From: Colletotrichum lupini
Lineage: Eukaryota > Ascomycota > Sordariomycetes > Glomerellales > Glomerellaceae
DNA: 64,000 bases
Direction of reading: 5' to 3'
NCBI RefSeq assembly: GCF_023278565.1
Contig: NC_064676.1
Span: 6,138,001-6,202,000 of the forward strand
Shown: in pieces, positions 23,301 to 33,900 of the stretch
How positions within the stretch are numbered: the first letter of the stretch is position 1
Layout of the letters: each line of letters opens with the position of its first letter
Translations under genes and position numbers: made by a program
Notes under the pieces: generated by a model
Told to the model about the DNA's origin: nothing
The model's input: only the letters and a program-made list of their open reading frames with translations
Database searches by the model: none

Positions 23301-26300
23301 TAGAGCGCTCTAAGTAGGTCTTATAAACTGCTCCTTTTACTACTTAATAAAGTATTATATATCCTATACTACTTTCCTCTATAGCTTTTTATTAATTAGG
23401 TATAAAAGTAGAGAAAAAGTAGTCTTAGAAACGGTTATAGTAATCGCTATTTCTTATATTCGAATATAAGAGCGTCGTAAAGATATTATTATCGAAGCGT
23501 TATAAAGGTCTACGGGCCCGGTTTAAATATCTAGGACCTAATAGAGCTTTACTTAGTACTTAATAAGGCGGTTCTTATAAGCTCTGTTCTTATATAATAA
23601 TAGAGGTTTATTATAAGGGTTCCTTACTAACGTCGACTTTAATATTAGGAATTGCTTTTTTATAATTAGTACCTCGTTTACCGCGTGCTCTAGCGTTTTA
23701 CTAAGAGTTATTAAGAATTAAAGGCTTAAGAACCTTCGTAATATATATAAGCGTTTATAAAGAGGACTATAAACTACGCAGAGCCGTTTATAACCCGGTT
23801 ACTATATCCCCTTCTTTACTCCTACCTCCGAGCTCGCGCAAGGGGGTTATTTTAAGGGTTAATAATAATAATAAGACTATATTAGCCTTTTTAGCCTTAT
23901 TTACCGCACCCTAGAGTACGTCTATTAGTTACTTAGCGTCCTAAATAATTAAAAATCTAATAATAATACTATCCTCGACTATATATTTATTTTAAGTACT
24001 AGTATTTCCGAAGTCCAGATCTACTTCCCCGAGTACTCGAATTAACTTATCGTTAGTATTAAAGAGTTCTTATATTTCTTAGATTACTAGATTTGCTTAC
24101 TTACCTACGATAGCTTATTCCTCGTATACGGGATTATAAAAGACTTCTTTGTTAAACCTAATATTCCTCGTAATAAATACCTACTCGAGCGCGGGTACCT
24201 AGACCTTATATAGGTTATACGTTTCTAATATATATCTAACTAAGTATCTTATATACCCGTAGGGAAGCACTTTAAACTCTTTTTAATATATACCCCTCTT
24301 ACGATCCTTATAAAGAGGGTATACTTAGTAGCTATATATATAGAGGCTACCGAGATACGGGGTAACCGGTTTAGAATCCCGCACTTAGTAACTTATTTAT
24401 TACTAGCGTTAATACCGCTTCTACTAGTTAATTTCTATTATAATAGGCAAATCTCCTTTATTAGCCTCCCGTGGGGTAATATTATAGATAAAGATTGCCA
24501 CTAGTACTATTTCGTTTTATAAATTCGTAAAGAGGTTTATAAAAAGGCGTATCTTACGAGCTTTAGTAATTACGAGTTAACCTACTCTTTTAGCGTTACC
24601 TATAGGTTCCTTTATATATAGAGGTAGAAGTTCTATTCCGATTCCTAGCTTACTATACTACGTTTTATATATACGTCTAACGTTTATAATTAAGAGAGCG
24701 GTCTTATTATTATTTTTAAAGAAGTAGATTAGAGTCTCTTTTTAATAACGAATTACTACCTCGAGGCTCTATAGTACGAAAAGCACTTCCTCCTCTATTT
24801 TTGTTCTTAAAGGGAACCCCCTAAGCTACCTATTATATTCGTTAGAAGTTATGAGTATATATTATCGTTTACTAAGAAATAGTTCGAAGTAGAAGAGATC
24901 TTAGTATATATAGTACTATAGCCGTAAGGCTCTTTTCGAGGGTAGTCCTTTTAAAACTACTATCTTAGCTTTAGATAATATATATACTTTATACTTAACT
25001 TATAATAGAGGTTTAATACGTATACCTCGAGTCTTATATAGTAATCGACGAAGAGTATTAGGTCCGAGATAACCTATTCTAAGGTACTAGAGGAGCGCGC
25101 TATTAGACCTCTTATGGGTACGTTAATATAAGTAACGGAATTTTTTATAGCTAATTAGTAATATAATACTAACTAGGCTCTATAGGATACGCTTAAGGTT
25201 TGTGGAAAAAGGATAGGATTAGAGGAGCTTATATTTGAAAAAGACTAGATTATTTTTTTAAATAAGCTATTTTTTAATAGTGCTCTTATAAAGCGTTCCC
25301 TATTATAAAGTATAATCTAGACCGTAGTACTAGAGTGCGCTTTTATTTAGTAAAGTCTCTAAGATTATATTAATATAGAATCCCTCGACGTAAGTAACGT
25401 TCTAGAGCTTTAGATTATAAGTTCCCTTTCCCTTAGGTCCGTCTAGGACGCCCTTTATAATACGAGTGCCGCGTGCGGTAATAAGTAGTATAGTAGTTCT
25501 TAATTTAACGTAGTCTTTATTACCCAATAGTACGTAACTCTCGGGTTTAAGTAGGCTCTTATTATTAATTAAATATATTGCTCTATAGCTATCTATTACC
25601 GTGCTCTAGGAAAGGGGGTAAGCGCTACCTATAGGGGTATTAAAAATTACGTTTATTTCTAAGTCCTAACTTTTTATAAGTATAGCAACTACGTAGCCCT
25701 CGTCCTAGTTTATTAATAAGCTCGCTATAGGTTAGTTAGAGGATCCTTTCGGAAACCTAGGTTTCTTAGGGGTTCTATCGTTCCTTAGCTAACTAGCTTT
25801 CTTAAGCTTACCGTAGAGTAATTTCTACTTATTTAATTTAGTAATAGCAAGGACTTTCTCTATATAGCTCCTTAGTATTCGTATTAATAACCTATTAGTA
25901 TTTCGGCCTATAAGTACCTATTCTAATTTTTAATATGCCGTAGGGCGCTACGGGTATACGTAATTATAAGGGTATATAACATTACCCTTATTATTTACGT
26001 CGTTAACTAAGTTAGAGCGTTTAGTAAAAGTAAAATAAGCCCCTCTTTAACCTAAAGGTCGTTTAGTATATACGTCCTAAGTTACTAAGCTAAATATATA
26101 CGTAATCTCCTCGAGGGTCCTCGTGTGCGTTCCGAAGGCTATTAATTTACTAAAGGTCTTATATATACGTTAGCCCTATATAGGGTTAAGTCTAGACTTA
26201 ACTATAACTAAAAAGTTAAGTATAGCGATCTTTTTACTAATTTCTAAAATATCGTACGTTTTAGCTTAGAGGTAAGCGGACTATTACTCCTTATACTAGC

Positions 26301-27581
26301 GTTAGGGGTTAATTCTAGTCTTCGTTTTATTAAGGGCTTATTAATATTCCTCTCGAACCGCATTCCTTACTACTAGTTCGGGGGGCGTAAATTCTTATTT
26401 TAGATATTTAACGATTCGCTATATACTAAACTTAGCGCCGTTCTTAATAGCTTTTTAAAATACGTATTCGTATAGTATAGCGTTAACTAATTTTACTAAC
26501 TACTAAGCGAGGACTTTAATATACGTATTAATAATATTACGTTCGTAAGCTATAAGTTATTTATATTTAGCGTCGAGCTCTTATTATTTCTAAATACTCT
26601 TAAGTATATAGATCCTCTTTATAAATACGGTATAAGGATAGATTTATTTACGTAAAATAAGTAGTATAGCTAGCTTTATAAAAAGAAACCCGGCTTAGTT
26701 CTATAAGTTACTCGTGCTTAAGGAAGTCGAAAGGTTTATACTAGGAGTTATATTTAGAAACTATTAATAAAGGATTTCTTAGTTTTTTTAGTCGTTCTCG
26801 AACGCTTTATAACGGGCTTAGTAGGCTCGTAGTTCTTTTTTATTATAGGTCGCGACTAATTATCCGAATTCTAAGGGCAAAGTAAGTGCTATAGAGGGGT
26901 CGAGGAATGCGTTAGAATCTAGAGCGTTTAAGTTAACGTATTTCTAAACCCCGATGCCTTTACTTATAGTATAAAGTACGTTAAACTATTTAATTTAACT
27001 ATTATAGCTAGTTAGTTTAGCTTAGGCTAAAGTAGGTACGAGTAAGTTAATTATTTTAAAAAGATCGTAGGAATCGTATTAATAAGTGCGTTATTATAGT
27101 ATAGGGTCTTAACTAAGAGCTAGGCTTATAACTATTACGAGTTATAGTACGTAGTAATAGGTATACGGAGTATAGTAAAAGTAGCTTAACTATTAAAGTA
27201 GAAATAGACAAAAGGAGAAGGTCTATATATACGATATCTAAGATAGACACGTGATTTAGCACGTGACGGGCACTTTGTAAGGTGCGATTACTATCCCTGT
27301 TACGTGACAGAAGTGTTGTTTGAGATCCCAGCCCAGACAAACTCACTTGCGAGCGAAGCGTCGGCTGCATATGCGGCAAGAAAACGGCTTCTCTTGTGAA
27401 TCTACTTGTCTTTAGCCGAAACTCCAGACTTTTCAGAGAGGTCAACCCAACGGCCTCGCTCATGGCGATTGCGATGCTCGCTCCGCTTGAACGTCTTTGG
27501 ACAGATCCGACATCGGTGCTGAACTCCTGCCTCTTTGCGGAAAGAGATGACAGACATTCCAGGAGCCGTTGGGAACGCCAT
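17306..27581 (-). CDS. C2H2 zinc-finger/fungal_trans transcription factor, split by a Copia element in intron 2
   Basis: The model is complement(17306..17376, 17432..17635, 17701..18458, 18511..18605, 18659..19703, 27347..27401, 27452..27581), giving 785 aa, with every phase closing. Two C2H2 fingers open the protein: C24, C27, H40, H44 and C52, C55, H68, H73, joined by the classic HSQEKPF linker. A fungal-specific transcription factor domain follows, at about 230-650 (AFHIHFPFLH, LVLGICAIGALH, WHSWVEHESIKR, YGIVPG). Intron 2 cuts the second finger at residue 62. It was 59 bp long before the Copia element (19731-27309) entered and is now 7,643 bp. Its GTGAGT donor, CTGAC branch point and TAG acceptor remain. 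Intron 1 has a weak GTTGGG donor. No exon carries a stop, so decay is not visible, but splicing of such a long intron is doubtful in a filamentous fungus. The gene lies beside the aromatic-catabolism cluster and may once have regulated it (inference). Confidence 0.85.
19731..19907 (-). repeat. 3' LTR of Copia element (left copy)
   Basis: 177 bp. Its outer 130 bp are almost unmutated, while the inner part from about 19861 is RIPped (gtaataggc against gtgacgggc in the other LTR). Confidence 0.92.
22000..23400 (-). pseudogene. Copia reverse transcriptase/RNase H relic
   Basis: The clearest piece is the catalytic box on the minus strand at about 22640-22690 (VFYVDNFII, from VFYVDDFII). Stops occur throughout at TGG- and CAA/CAG-derived codons. 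Integrase should lie at higher coordinates, but I did not trace its motifs with certainty. Confidence 0.6.
26680..27116 (-). pseudogene. Copia gag start relic
   Basis: It aligns over its whole length with 52809-53250 in the mini-LTR element. There the minus strand begins MTDSLVPTLA and continues ISEGVGV, KYVDLDAPDSNAFLDPSMAL and LPSEFGRLVVTRNKEELRAY, with TAA/TAG only at sites explainable as CAA/TGG before RIP. Here the same frame is much more damaged. Confidence 0.7.
27117..27132 (-). other. Copia primer-binding site for the initiator tRNA-Met half molecule
   Basis: Next to the right LTR the plus strand reads gagctaggcttataac. The unmutated copy at 53249-53264 reads gagctgggctcataac. GGGCTCATAAC is the anticodon-loop sequence of fungal initiator tRNA-Met, so priming would use its 5' half cut in the anticodon loop, as known for Drosophila copia and yeast Ty5. 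Confidence 0.7.
27133..27309 (-). repeat. 5' LTR of Copia element (right copy)
   Basis: 177 bp. The inner 100 bp are RIPped, while the outer roughly 60 bp (from about 27245) are intact and end cgtgaca before the GAAGT target copy. The pattern mirrors the left LTR. Confidence 0.92.
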
Positions 27582-28045
27582 AGCCGAGATACGCGGTCGA
27601 TGAACTGGAGGGGTTCGCTTCTGCGTGACGTTGGCTCGATTGTCCACCAAATGCGTCGAGTAAGATTTTGAAGGTCAAAGTGCCGGTGACGAAAGGACGG
27701 ACTGTTTAAGCCTCCGTGTCCGATCCTTGGTGCCTCCACAAACCGGGGCCGGCGGGCGGGCCGCTGCAGGCTAATGACGCGCGGGGTAATTGTCCGAGTA
27801 AGTCATGCGCATGATCTATGTAGGTCGATGACTATGTATTAGACAGGGGGGATTTGACGTCGTATGTCAATGAGAGGAGTCGATACAAATTTCTGCTTTA
27901 CGTGAATTTTCCTAAGGGCTCATCTTTCATTGCCACAGCGAGGATAATGAGATGATTCTATATGGAGATATAGCTAGAGATCCACCATGCGAACATTTGA
28001 TGCCCTTCTTGACCAGCTGAACCAGTGATCCTTATGTATGCACAC
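27582..28045. other. Intergenic, upstream of the regulator
   Basis: This lies between the regulator's start codon and the 3' end of the O-demethylase-like gene. No coding or structural signal recognised. Confidence 0.55.
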
Positions 28046-29546
28046 CTACTTCTGAATTGAGTGTCGTCTCTTGTCCTCCTTGTACGGCGCAACCTGCACT
28101 GTCTGTATCTCATATTAGCTTAATATACTCAAGCCGCGAGAAAATACATGGTGTCTGTACTTACCGCCTTGATGATTTTCACGGGAGATCCTTCAGATCC
28201 CCATTTCACCTCAACAACTGTCCCTGGAGCAGCATGCTCCTTGGCAACAATCCCCAGTGACACCATCTCCTTGAACCAGTAGCTGTAGCACCGAGAAACA
28301 GCACACCCGATCGTCTTGCCTTCGCGCAGAACAGTACTGCCAACAACATTGCCAAGCAGGTTGCGAGGCATTTCCATATACTCAAAGGGCTCCGGCCGAA
28401 AGAGGGACGCAAAAACGTCAGTCACATCTTCCGCGTTCCAAACCAGCGTCACCAGCTGGTTCGGCGGGCTGTCCTTGAGCTTGAGAAGGGCGTCGCGCCC
28501 GATGAAGTCGTGGTCAAAGTTGATGAGCCAGCCCCAGTTCAGGTCGAATGGCGTGAAGTGGTAGGAAATAGGGTCTGCGCCGTGACTACCGCTGGCCTTG
28601 GAGAGATAGTGGTCAAAGTCGAAGCCGATGTCTCGCGCGAATTGTCGGAACTGGAGAAGTTCCTGGTCGTCTGCGGGCGCGTGTACAGCCGGAATGAAGT
28701 CTGCGGCCGGAGTCGCAAACGCCGCTTCAACCTAGAAGGCACGTGTCAAGAGAAGTTGTTGATGGGGAGCATAGGGCAAAATTTACTTACGTGATTCACC
28801 ATCTTTGCGCGAGCACCCAGTTGCCGGATATTGTGCTTCTTGCCAGCGTCTACGATAGAACCGTAAATCTTTTTGGCATCCTTCGTCGACCCCCAAAGCT
28901 CGAAACCGAGTTCGCCGGATACACCTTGCCTCAGACAAAGGAACTTGCTTCCATCGATCGAGAGCTCCTTGTAATGCATAAACTTGATATCCCGGACACC
29001 CTTGTCCGTCACCTCATTCAGCAGCTGGACACTCCGAGGACCTTGAATTTGAAGAAGGAACCAGTCATCAGTGACCAGTTGCAGAGTGGCATCAAACTTC
29101 TTTCTGCCCTGTTGGAATTGGTACACAAGCCAAACCGTCCCGGGACCACTAGTGAACAGGAAATCATCCTTTCCGAGCATCAAAACCAGACCCTCGCCAA
29201 CGACGGACCCATTATCTTGACAGAAGATGGCATGCTTCGCTTGTCCAGGCTTGAAGTTGGGCCAGCGGTTGGTCGAGATGTGTTCGAAAAAGGCTTGCGC
29301 TTCCGGGCCGGTGACGCGAGCTTTGAGCAGCGGCGACCAGTCGCCAATATAGCAGTCCGTCTTCCAGGAGACGCTCTCGTCGATCCAGCCCGAGTATTCG
29401 TAGGCTTCAAAGGTTGGACCGAAGCGGGACCAGGTATTGACGCCCGGGTCTATAGGAACGGCGGGGGCCAGGGGCACGAAGTGCTTCTCGCTTCCGTCAT
29501 CCCACCAAGGTTGTGTTGCTTTCTGAATCTGAGAGTTGGACGCCAT
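28046..29546 (-). CDS. GcvT-family tetrahydrofolate-dependent O-demethylase-like protein
   Basis: The model is complement(28046..28102, 28165..28731, 28791..29546), giving 459 aa with 59-62 bp introns. The short last exon supplies the conserved ending KATVQVAPYKEDKRR. The protein is a glycine-cleavage-T-like aminomethyltransferase fold. Length and features (WSRFGP near the N-terminus, GDWSPLLKARVTGPEAQAFF, IQGPRS, RQGVSGELGFELWG, FIGRDALL, GCAVSRCYSYW) fit bacterial LigM/DesA-type demethylases, which move the methyl of vanillate, 3-O-methylgallate or syringate to tetrahydrofolate. It lacks a mitochondrial presequence and has no other glycine-cleavage genes around it. Neighbouring ring-hydroxylating and ring-cleaving enzymes support a role in methoxy-aromatic breakdown (inference). 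Plain GcvT-like activity on another methyl donor remains possible. Confidence 0.85.
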
Positions 29547-30519
29547 CTTAAGGTTCAAAGAGTTGTTGACTGGTGTGAGGATTACGCTTTGGACTAATTA
29601 CTTCTTTGCTATCGTGGGTTCTCTTCATTCTTGTCTTATCGTATCGGCACGACTACACTTTATGCCTGACACTTTCGATAACTGCGTCCACTCAAGTCCT
29701 CTCCACTTAGTAGTATAGGATGAAGTCATCAATTTCCCGCTGCTGTGCATAGCACGGTGGGTTGAGGAATTGAAACGTGAACTAACACATCCCAATTAGG
29801 CAATGTGGGATGTGGTGTGGGATATCTCCACCACTGAGATGCTACTCCACTTTCTTGTCAGGGGGTTGATGACTCCCGATATTGGCGACGGACTTGGACG
29901 TTGCCGAGCATTGCGGTCACATTTTGAATCACATTGCAGATCCTTTGTGTTGCACTATAAGTTCTTGGCCATAGGCGACGGGATCTACAGCATTGAATCG
30001 TTGGTCCACCGAAGCGAGTTTAGTTGTCGCTGGCACTGATGTTGATGCCGGGGGCACGGCCGCCGTATGTCAGTCAACCTATGGTATGGCAAGACTCAGA
30101 AAAGTTGAAACCGATCTTCAAAAGAAACTATTTTGGAGAAAATAAATTGTGTGCGTATGCACTAGATTCGATGACATTGCTTTCTAACAGTTTTTAATCA
30201 CCAGATTTTTGTTGTGATTAGAATCTGCAGATGAAACACTGGGGTGTATGCACATACATGGCCAGTAAGTCGTGCTCCTCAACAAAAAGACTTACGGCAA
30301 AGTGCCTATCTTAAGGTCCAGCCAACCTGAACTTGTACTTTGGAAAAGAGTCATTGAAAAGGCTTCAACCAAGCCGAGTCTCTCTCAATCTTTCACTAGT
30401 AAAGTGCTAGATTTGGTCTGGCGATATGATACCTCAATGTAGTCGAAGTTTTCGGGTTTACTTGTACTACTACGATCTCAAATTCAAAATGGGGTTCCCG
30501 TTTACCAATATCATCTATG
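29547..30519. other. Intergenic, upstream of the O-demethylase-like gene
   Basis: No gene seen. Apart from the regulatory candidate at 29786-29814, only AT-rich sequence and short frames without motifs are present. Confidence 0.55.
29786..29814. promoter_or_regulatory. Inverted repeat containing the 19-bp motif shared with the P450 promoter
   Basis: CACATCCC (29786-29793) and GGGATGTG (29807-29814) are inverted arms around a 13-base spacer. The segment 29794-29812 is identical over 19 bp to 16883-16901. It lies about 250 bp upstream of the O-demethylase-like start codon. A dimeric regulator site is plausible. Confidence 0.5.
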
Positions 30520-31561
30520 TCACTCGTCTTTAACAAATTGCTGCCTTGCTTTAGACTCCCTCAAGACCTTGACCTCCTCTTCCGAAACCAACACAAAATC
30601 ATACGTCAAAAGCCGCGTCGACGGCTTCACACCGTACTTCTCAGCCATCCCATCAACATCCGAGACAGTCTTCAAGTTCACAATCAGCGACTCCTTGACT
30701 CCAAAGACCGCATCCGACCTCTCAAACGGATCTCCACGAAGATACAAAGCTCTGTGTCCGCGTCAGAAAGAAACCCCAGTATCAGAGTGAACCTGCCAAA
30801 ATGCCAAAGAGAACTTACGTGATGAGACGGTCATATCCAGGCTTATCGAACATGAAATGAAAGTGACTAGGCCGGTACCGGTGCCTCCCCAACGTCGCCA
30901 ATAACCTCCCAACAGGTCCATCTCCCGGAATAGGATACGGCACCGGCACGATCGCCCGAAAAAAGAACCCTCCCCCCTCATCGCTCCTGACAACCGCCCG
31001 TCCGTCGGGGTTCTCGTACCCGTCATACTGAACATCATAAAACCCCTTTGAATCCGTCTCCCACACATCAACCTTAACCCCCGGAATCGGCACCCCTCGC
31101 GTGTCCCTAACCGTCCCCACAACAAGCATCGGCTCCCCATCCCCATCCCTCGAAATCATCTCCCCGTGCGGGACGTCCCTCGCCTCGTGGGTGTGAAACG
31201 GGCCGAGGACGGTACCCTCCGTCGCCCCGACCCCGGGCGGTTTCGGGTGGTCCAGCGAGTCGACGAGGAGGGAGAGGCCGAGCACGTCGGAGAGGAGGAC
31301 GAATTCCTGCCGGACGGAGGTGCAGGTCTTGCCGACGTCTGTGAGGAAGGCGACGGCGGTCTCCCATTCTGCGGTGGTGAGGTTTGTCTCGCGGGCAAAG
31401 TCGTGGAGGTGGGTGACGAGCTTGTCTAGGAGAAGGCGCGTGCGGATGTCGGCGCATTTGGAGTTGATGGCGTGGACGTTTTCTGTGATGTTGGATATTG
31501 TTAGGTCTTTGAGGGGTGGGTGGGAGAGATCTATCTCGGAGAGGTCCATTGTGGCGATCAT
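30520..31561 (-). CDS. Intradiol ring-cleavage dioxygenase (catechol/hydroxyquinol 1,2-dioxygenase type)
   Basis: The model is complement(30520..30751, 30819..31561), giving 324 aa with one 67-bp intron. The N-terminal dimerisation helices come first (about 35-105), then the LGPFHTHEA entry to the catalytic beta-sandwich. All four non-heme Fe(III) ligands are visible: Y175 (GFYDVQY), Y209 (PVPYPIPGDGPVG), H233 and H235 (RPSHFHFMF). The family opens catechol, hydroxyquinol or similar ortho-diols to cis,cis-muconates or maleylacetate in the cytosol. Starts at 31645 (28 residues longer) and 31549 are also possible. I chose 31561 because the extra leader is Ser/Cys-rich and unlike the family. It is divergent from the FAD monooxygenase, as is usual for co-regulated catabolic pairs. 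Confidence 0.92.
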
Positions 31562-32282
31562 GAGCGTAGGTATGAGGTGGAGATCGACGCCGGATACAAG
31601 GTCTTGTTGGGAGAAGGCAGACGAAGAGCAGCTCGAACATATCATAAGAGTATATCAAAGTCAGCTCGAAACTGAATTTTCCATGATCCAGCTAGAACAG
31701 GCCTTGAAAAACTTGGTCCACGCACCGTCCTCCCGCACTTCCGGACAGGAGTGTGTGGGGAGGTTTGGCGAAGTAAAAGGATAGACATCTCGCATAACCT
31801 CCCAACGGAACACAAATTGCTCTTTCATTGCAGAGAAAGCTCAGTCTCTGTTCATCTCGATTCGTTCTAGACCTCCAAGCTACTCACAGCCCCTCCCCCT
31901 CCCCCGCGACTAATCAACACTACCCGCCCCCGGATATCATCCCACTTCGTTACCCCACAAAGTCATACGTCCGTGGGCATCCCACATAACCCGTTCTCTT
32001 GCTGAAGACTCTCAATGAAGAGGGCCAGAAGGGGTTATTGACGTCAAGTACAAGGAAAGACTTGGTTGCCTCCACCAGACTGACTTTATGTGACATGAGA
32101 TTCATTCGAGAAAACTCGAATAACAATAACGATTATAATTCATCGCCAAACATCCCATTCATGACGAGCAGTAACAGATCAAGTTTCGTATACCAAAGCC
32201 GTGAATAGTGTTTCTCTCCAAGGAGCCTTTGCCAAAGCATCTGCCAAATCAGACCCTCTCCTCCACATCCAACTCATCAAAC
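31562..32282. promoter_or_regulatory. Divergent promoter of dioxygenase and monooxygenase
   Basis: These 721 bp separate the two start codons. A perfect 7-bp inverted repeat with a 4-base spacer, ATTCGAG-AAAA-CTCGAAT (32104-32121), lies about 160 bp before the monooxygenase ATG and is the best operator candidate. No other gene fits here. Confidence 0.5.
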
Positions 32283-33900
32283 ATGACATCTCAAGACCAC
32301 CATGATGGTATCAAAAAGGTAAAACCAACACCATCACACCGCAAATCCCCCATATCCAACCCTTCCTCTCTACCCTACACTTCAACTAACCCTCCGACCC
32401 CAGGTAATAGTAATAGGCACAGGCCCAACAGGCCTCCTCCTCTCCCTCCTCCTCGCCCGCCACTCCATCCCCGTCCTCCTCCTCGACAAATCCGCCTCCC
32501 TCGACACCCAGCCCCGCGCAACCCACTACGCCGCCCCCGCCAACCGCGTCCTCTCCCGCGCGAACCTCCTCGCCCGCGTAAGGCAGCACGGCATCGAAGT
32601 AGGCGGCGCCCGCTGGCGCAAACCAGACGGCACCGTCCTCGCCAAGATCGAGAACAGCAGGCTCGGCGCGGAGAACCCGGACCGGATCTCGTGTCTGCCG
32701 CTGAACGCGCTGTGTAAGATGGCGCTGGAGGATCTCGGAAAGGAGCCGGCGGCGGAGGTGAGGTGGGGGTGTGAGGTTGAGGGGATCCGGGAGGAGGAGG
32801 GCCGGGGGAAGGCGGTGGTTGTTGTGAAGACGGAGGAGGGGGCCGAGGAGCTGGAGGCTGATTATGTTGTTGGGTGTGATGGTGCGAATAGCATTATCCG
32901 GAGACGGCTGTTTGGGGACGAGTTTCCTGGGTATACGTGGGACTTGCAAATTATTGCCACAAACGTGAGTAGAAACTCCCATTTCCTTCCTCACAGAGAG
33001 GCCAGCGGCAGAAAGGCAAACAGCCCCAGAAGCGAATAGGATGCTAAACACATAGAAACAAAAGGTCTACTACGACTTTGAAAAGTACGGCTGGAAAGAC
33101 TCCAACTTTGTCATCCACCCAACGGACTACTTCATGGCTGCCAAGATCCAAGACGACGGCCTCTGGCGCGTCAGCTACGGCGAGGTCCCCGGCCTCAGCC
33201 ACGACGAGTACCGTGCCCGCCAGCCCGCGAAATACGAAACCATGCTGCCCGGGAACCCAAAAGCCAACGACTACCGGATCGTCAACTTTAGCCCCTACAA
33301 GGTACACCAGCGTCTCGCGCCGCGGATGCGCGTGGGGAGGTTCATCTTGGCTGGGGATGCTGCGCACCTGTGTAACCCGTTGTAAGTGCCCTTCGTACCC
33401 ATGACCCAGGTGGAAGACAAAGGGGAAAGACGAAGAAAGAGAGAAAGGAAAATCCTGCCTGGCACCCATCTAACCTCTCGGCCCTCGGCCTCCACAGCGG
33501 CGGCATGGGCCTCACGGGTGGCATCGTCGACGTAGGCGACCTCTTCGACTGTCTAGCAGGCATCCACGACGGCCGAGCCGACGACGACATACTCGACAAG
33601 TACGACCGCTACCGACGAGAAAAGTTCAACCAGTTCACGAACCCGGTCTCCGAGGCGAACCTCAAGAGGATGGCCTCGGACCCGGACGAGGTCGAGGCCA
33701 ATGACCCAGGGATTGTCGCCATGCGTGAGGCGGACAAGACTGACGAGGCTGCCGTCACATTCCAACTGGTATGCTCGTTTGTTCTTTCTCACCCTTATTC
33801 TATCCTGGCTAGCTTTTGGCGGAGTGATGATCTGATATGCCAACTTGTATAGGGTATACTGGGGCTTGCCCATGATATGACGCAGTATTATAAGAAATAG
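32283..33900 (+). CDS. FAD-dependent aromatic hydroxylase (phenol 2-monooxygenase/PHBH class)
   Basis: The model is join(32283..32318, 32404..32964, 33065..33381, 33498..33768, 33853..33900), giving 410 aa. The five exons are separated by introns of 84-116 bp, and all phases close. The Rossmann fingerprint VIGTGPTGLLLSLLLARH starts at residue 14. The DG motif is VGCDGANS (D171), and GDAAHLCNPFGGMGLTGG starts at 296, with intron 3 splitting NP-F. These are the three FAD/NADPH signatures of group A flavin hydroxylases, which add an OH ortho or para to a phenolic hydroxyl, often with decarboxylation for salicylate- or vanillate-type acids. It lacks the C-terminal thioredoxin-like domain of classical phenol hydroxylases. 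Exon 2 is very GC- and Leu/Arg-rich. The product would feed the adjacent dioxygenase (inference). Confidence 0.92.

Larger units (their letters stand above)
19731..27309 (-). mobile_element. RIPped Copia retrotransposon inside intron 2 of the C2H2 regulator
   Basis: Two 177-bp LTRs (19731-19907 and 27133-27309) start TGTCACG and end CGTGACA where not mutated. They are flanked by a perfect 5-bp duplication GAAGT (19726-19730 and 27310-27314). Coding direction is minus: the primer site lies next to the right LTR, a purine tract (minus-strand complement of 19910-19914) next to the left LTR, and 22640-22690 reads ILVFYVDNFIIL on the minus strand, a Copia RT box (YVDD with D turned to N). The interior is stop-filled by RIP. 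The position of gag at the right end is confirmed by a less mutated copy at 52809-53264. Confidence 0.93.

Noticed and set aside
28743..29597. 284-codon open frame on the plus strand
   Set aside because: It is antisense to the O-demethylase-like gene, has no motifs and is explained by codon bias of the real gene.
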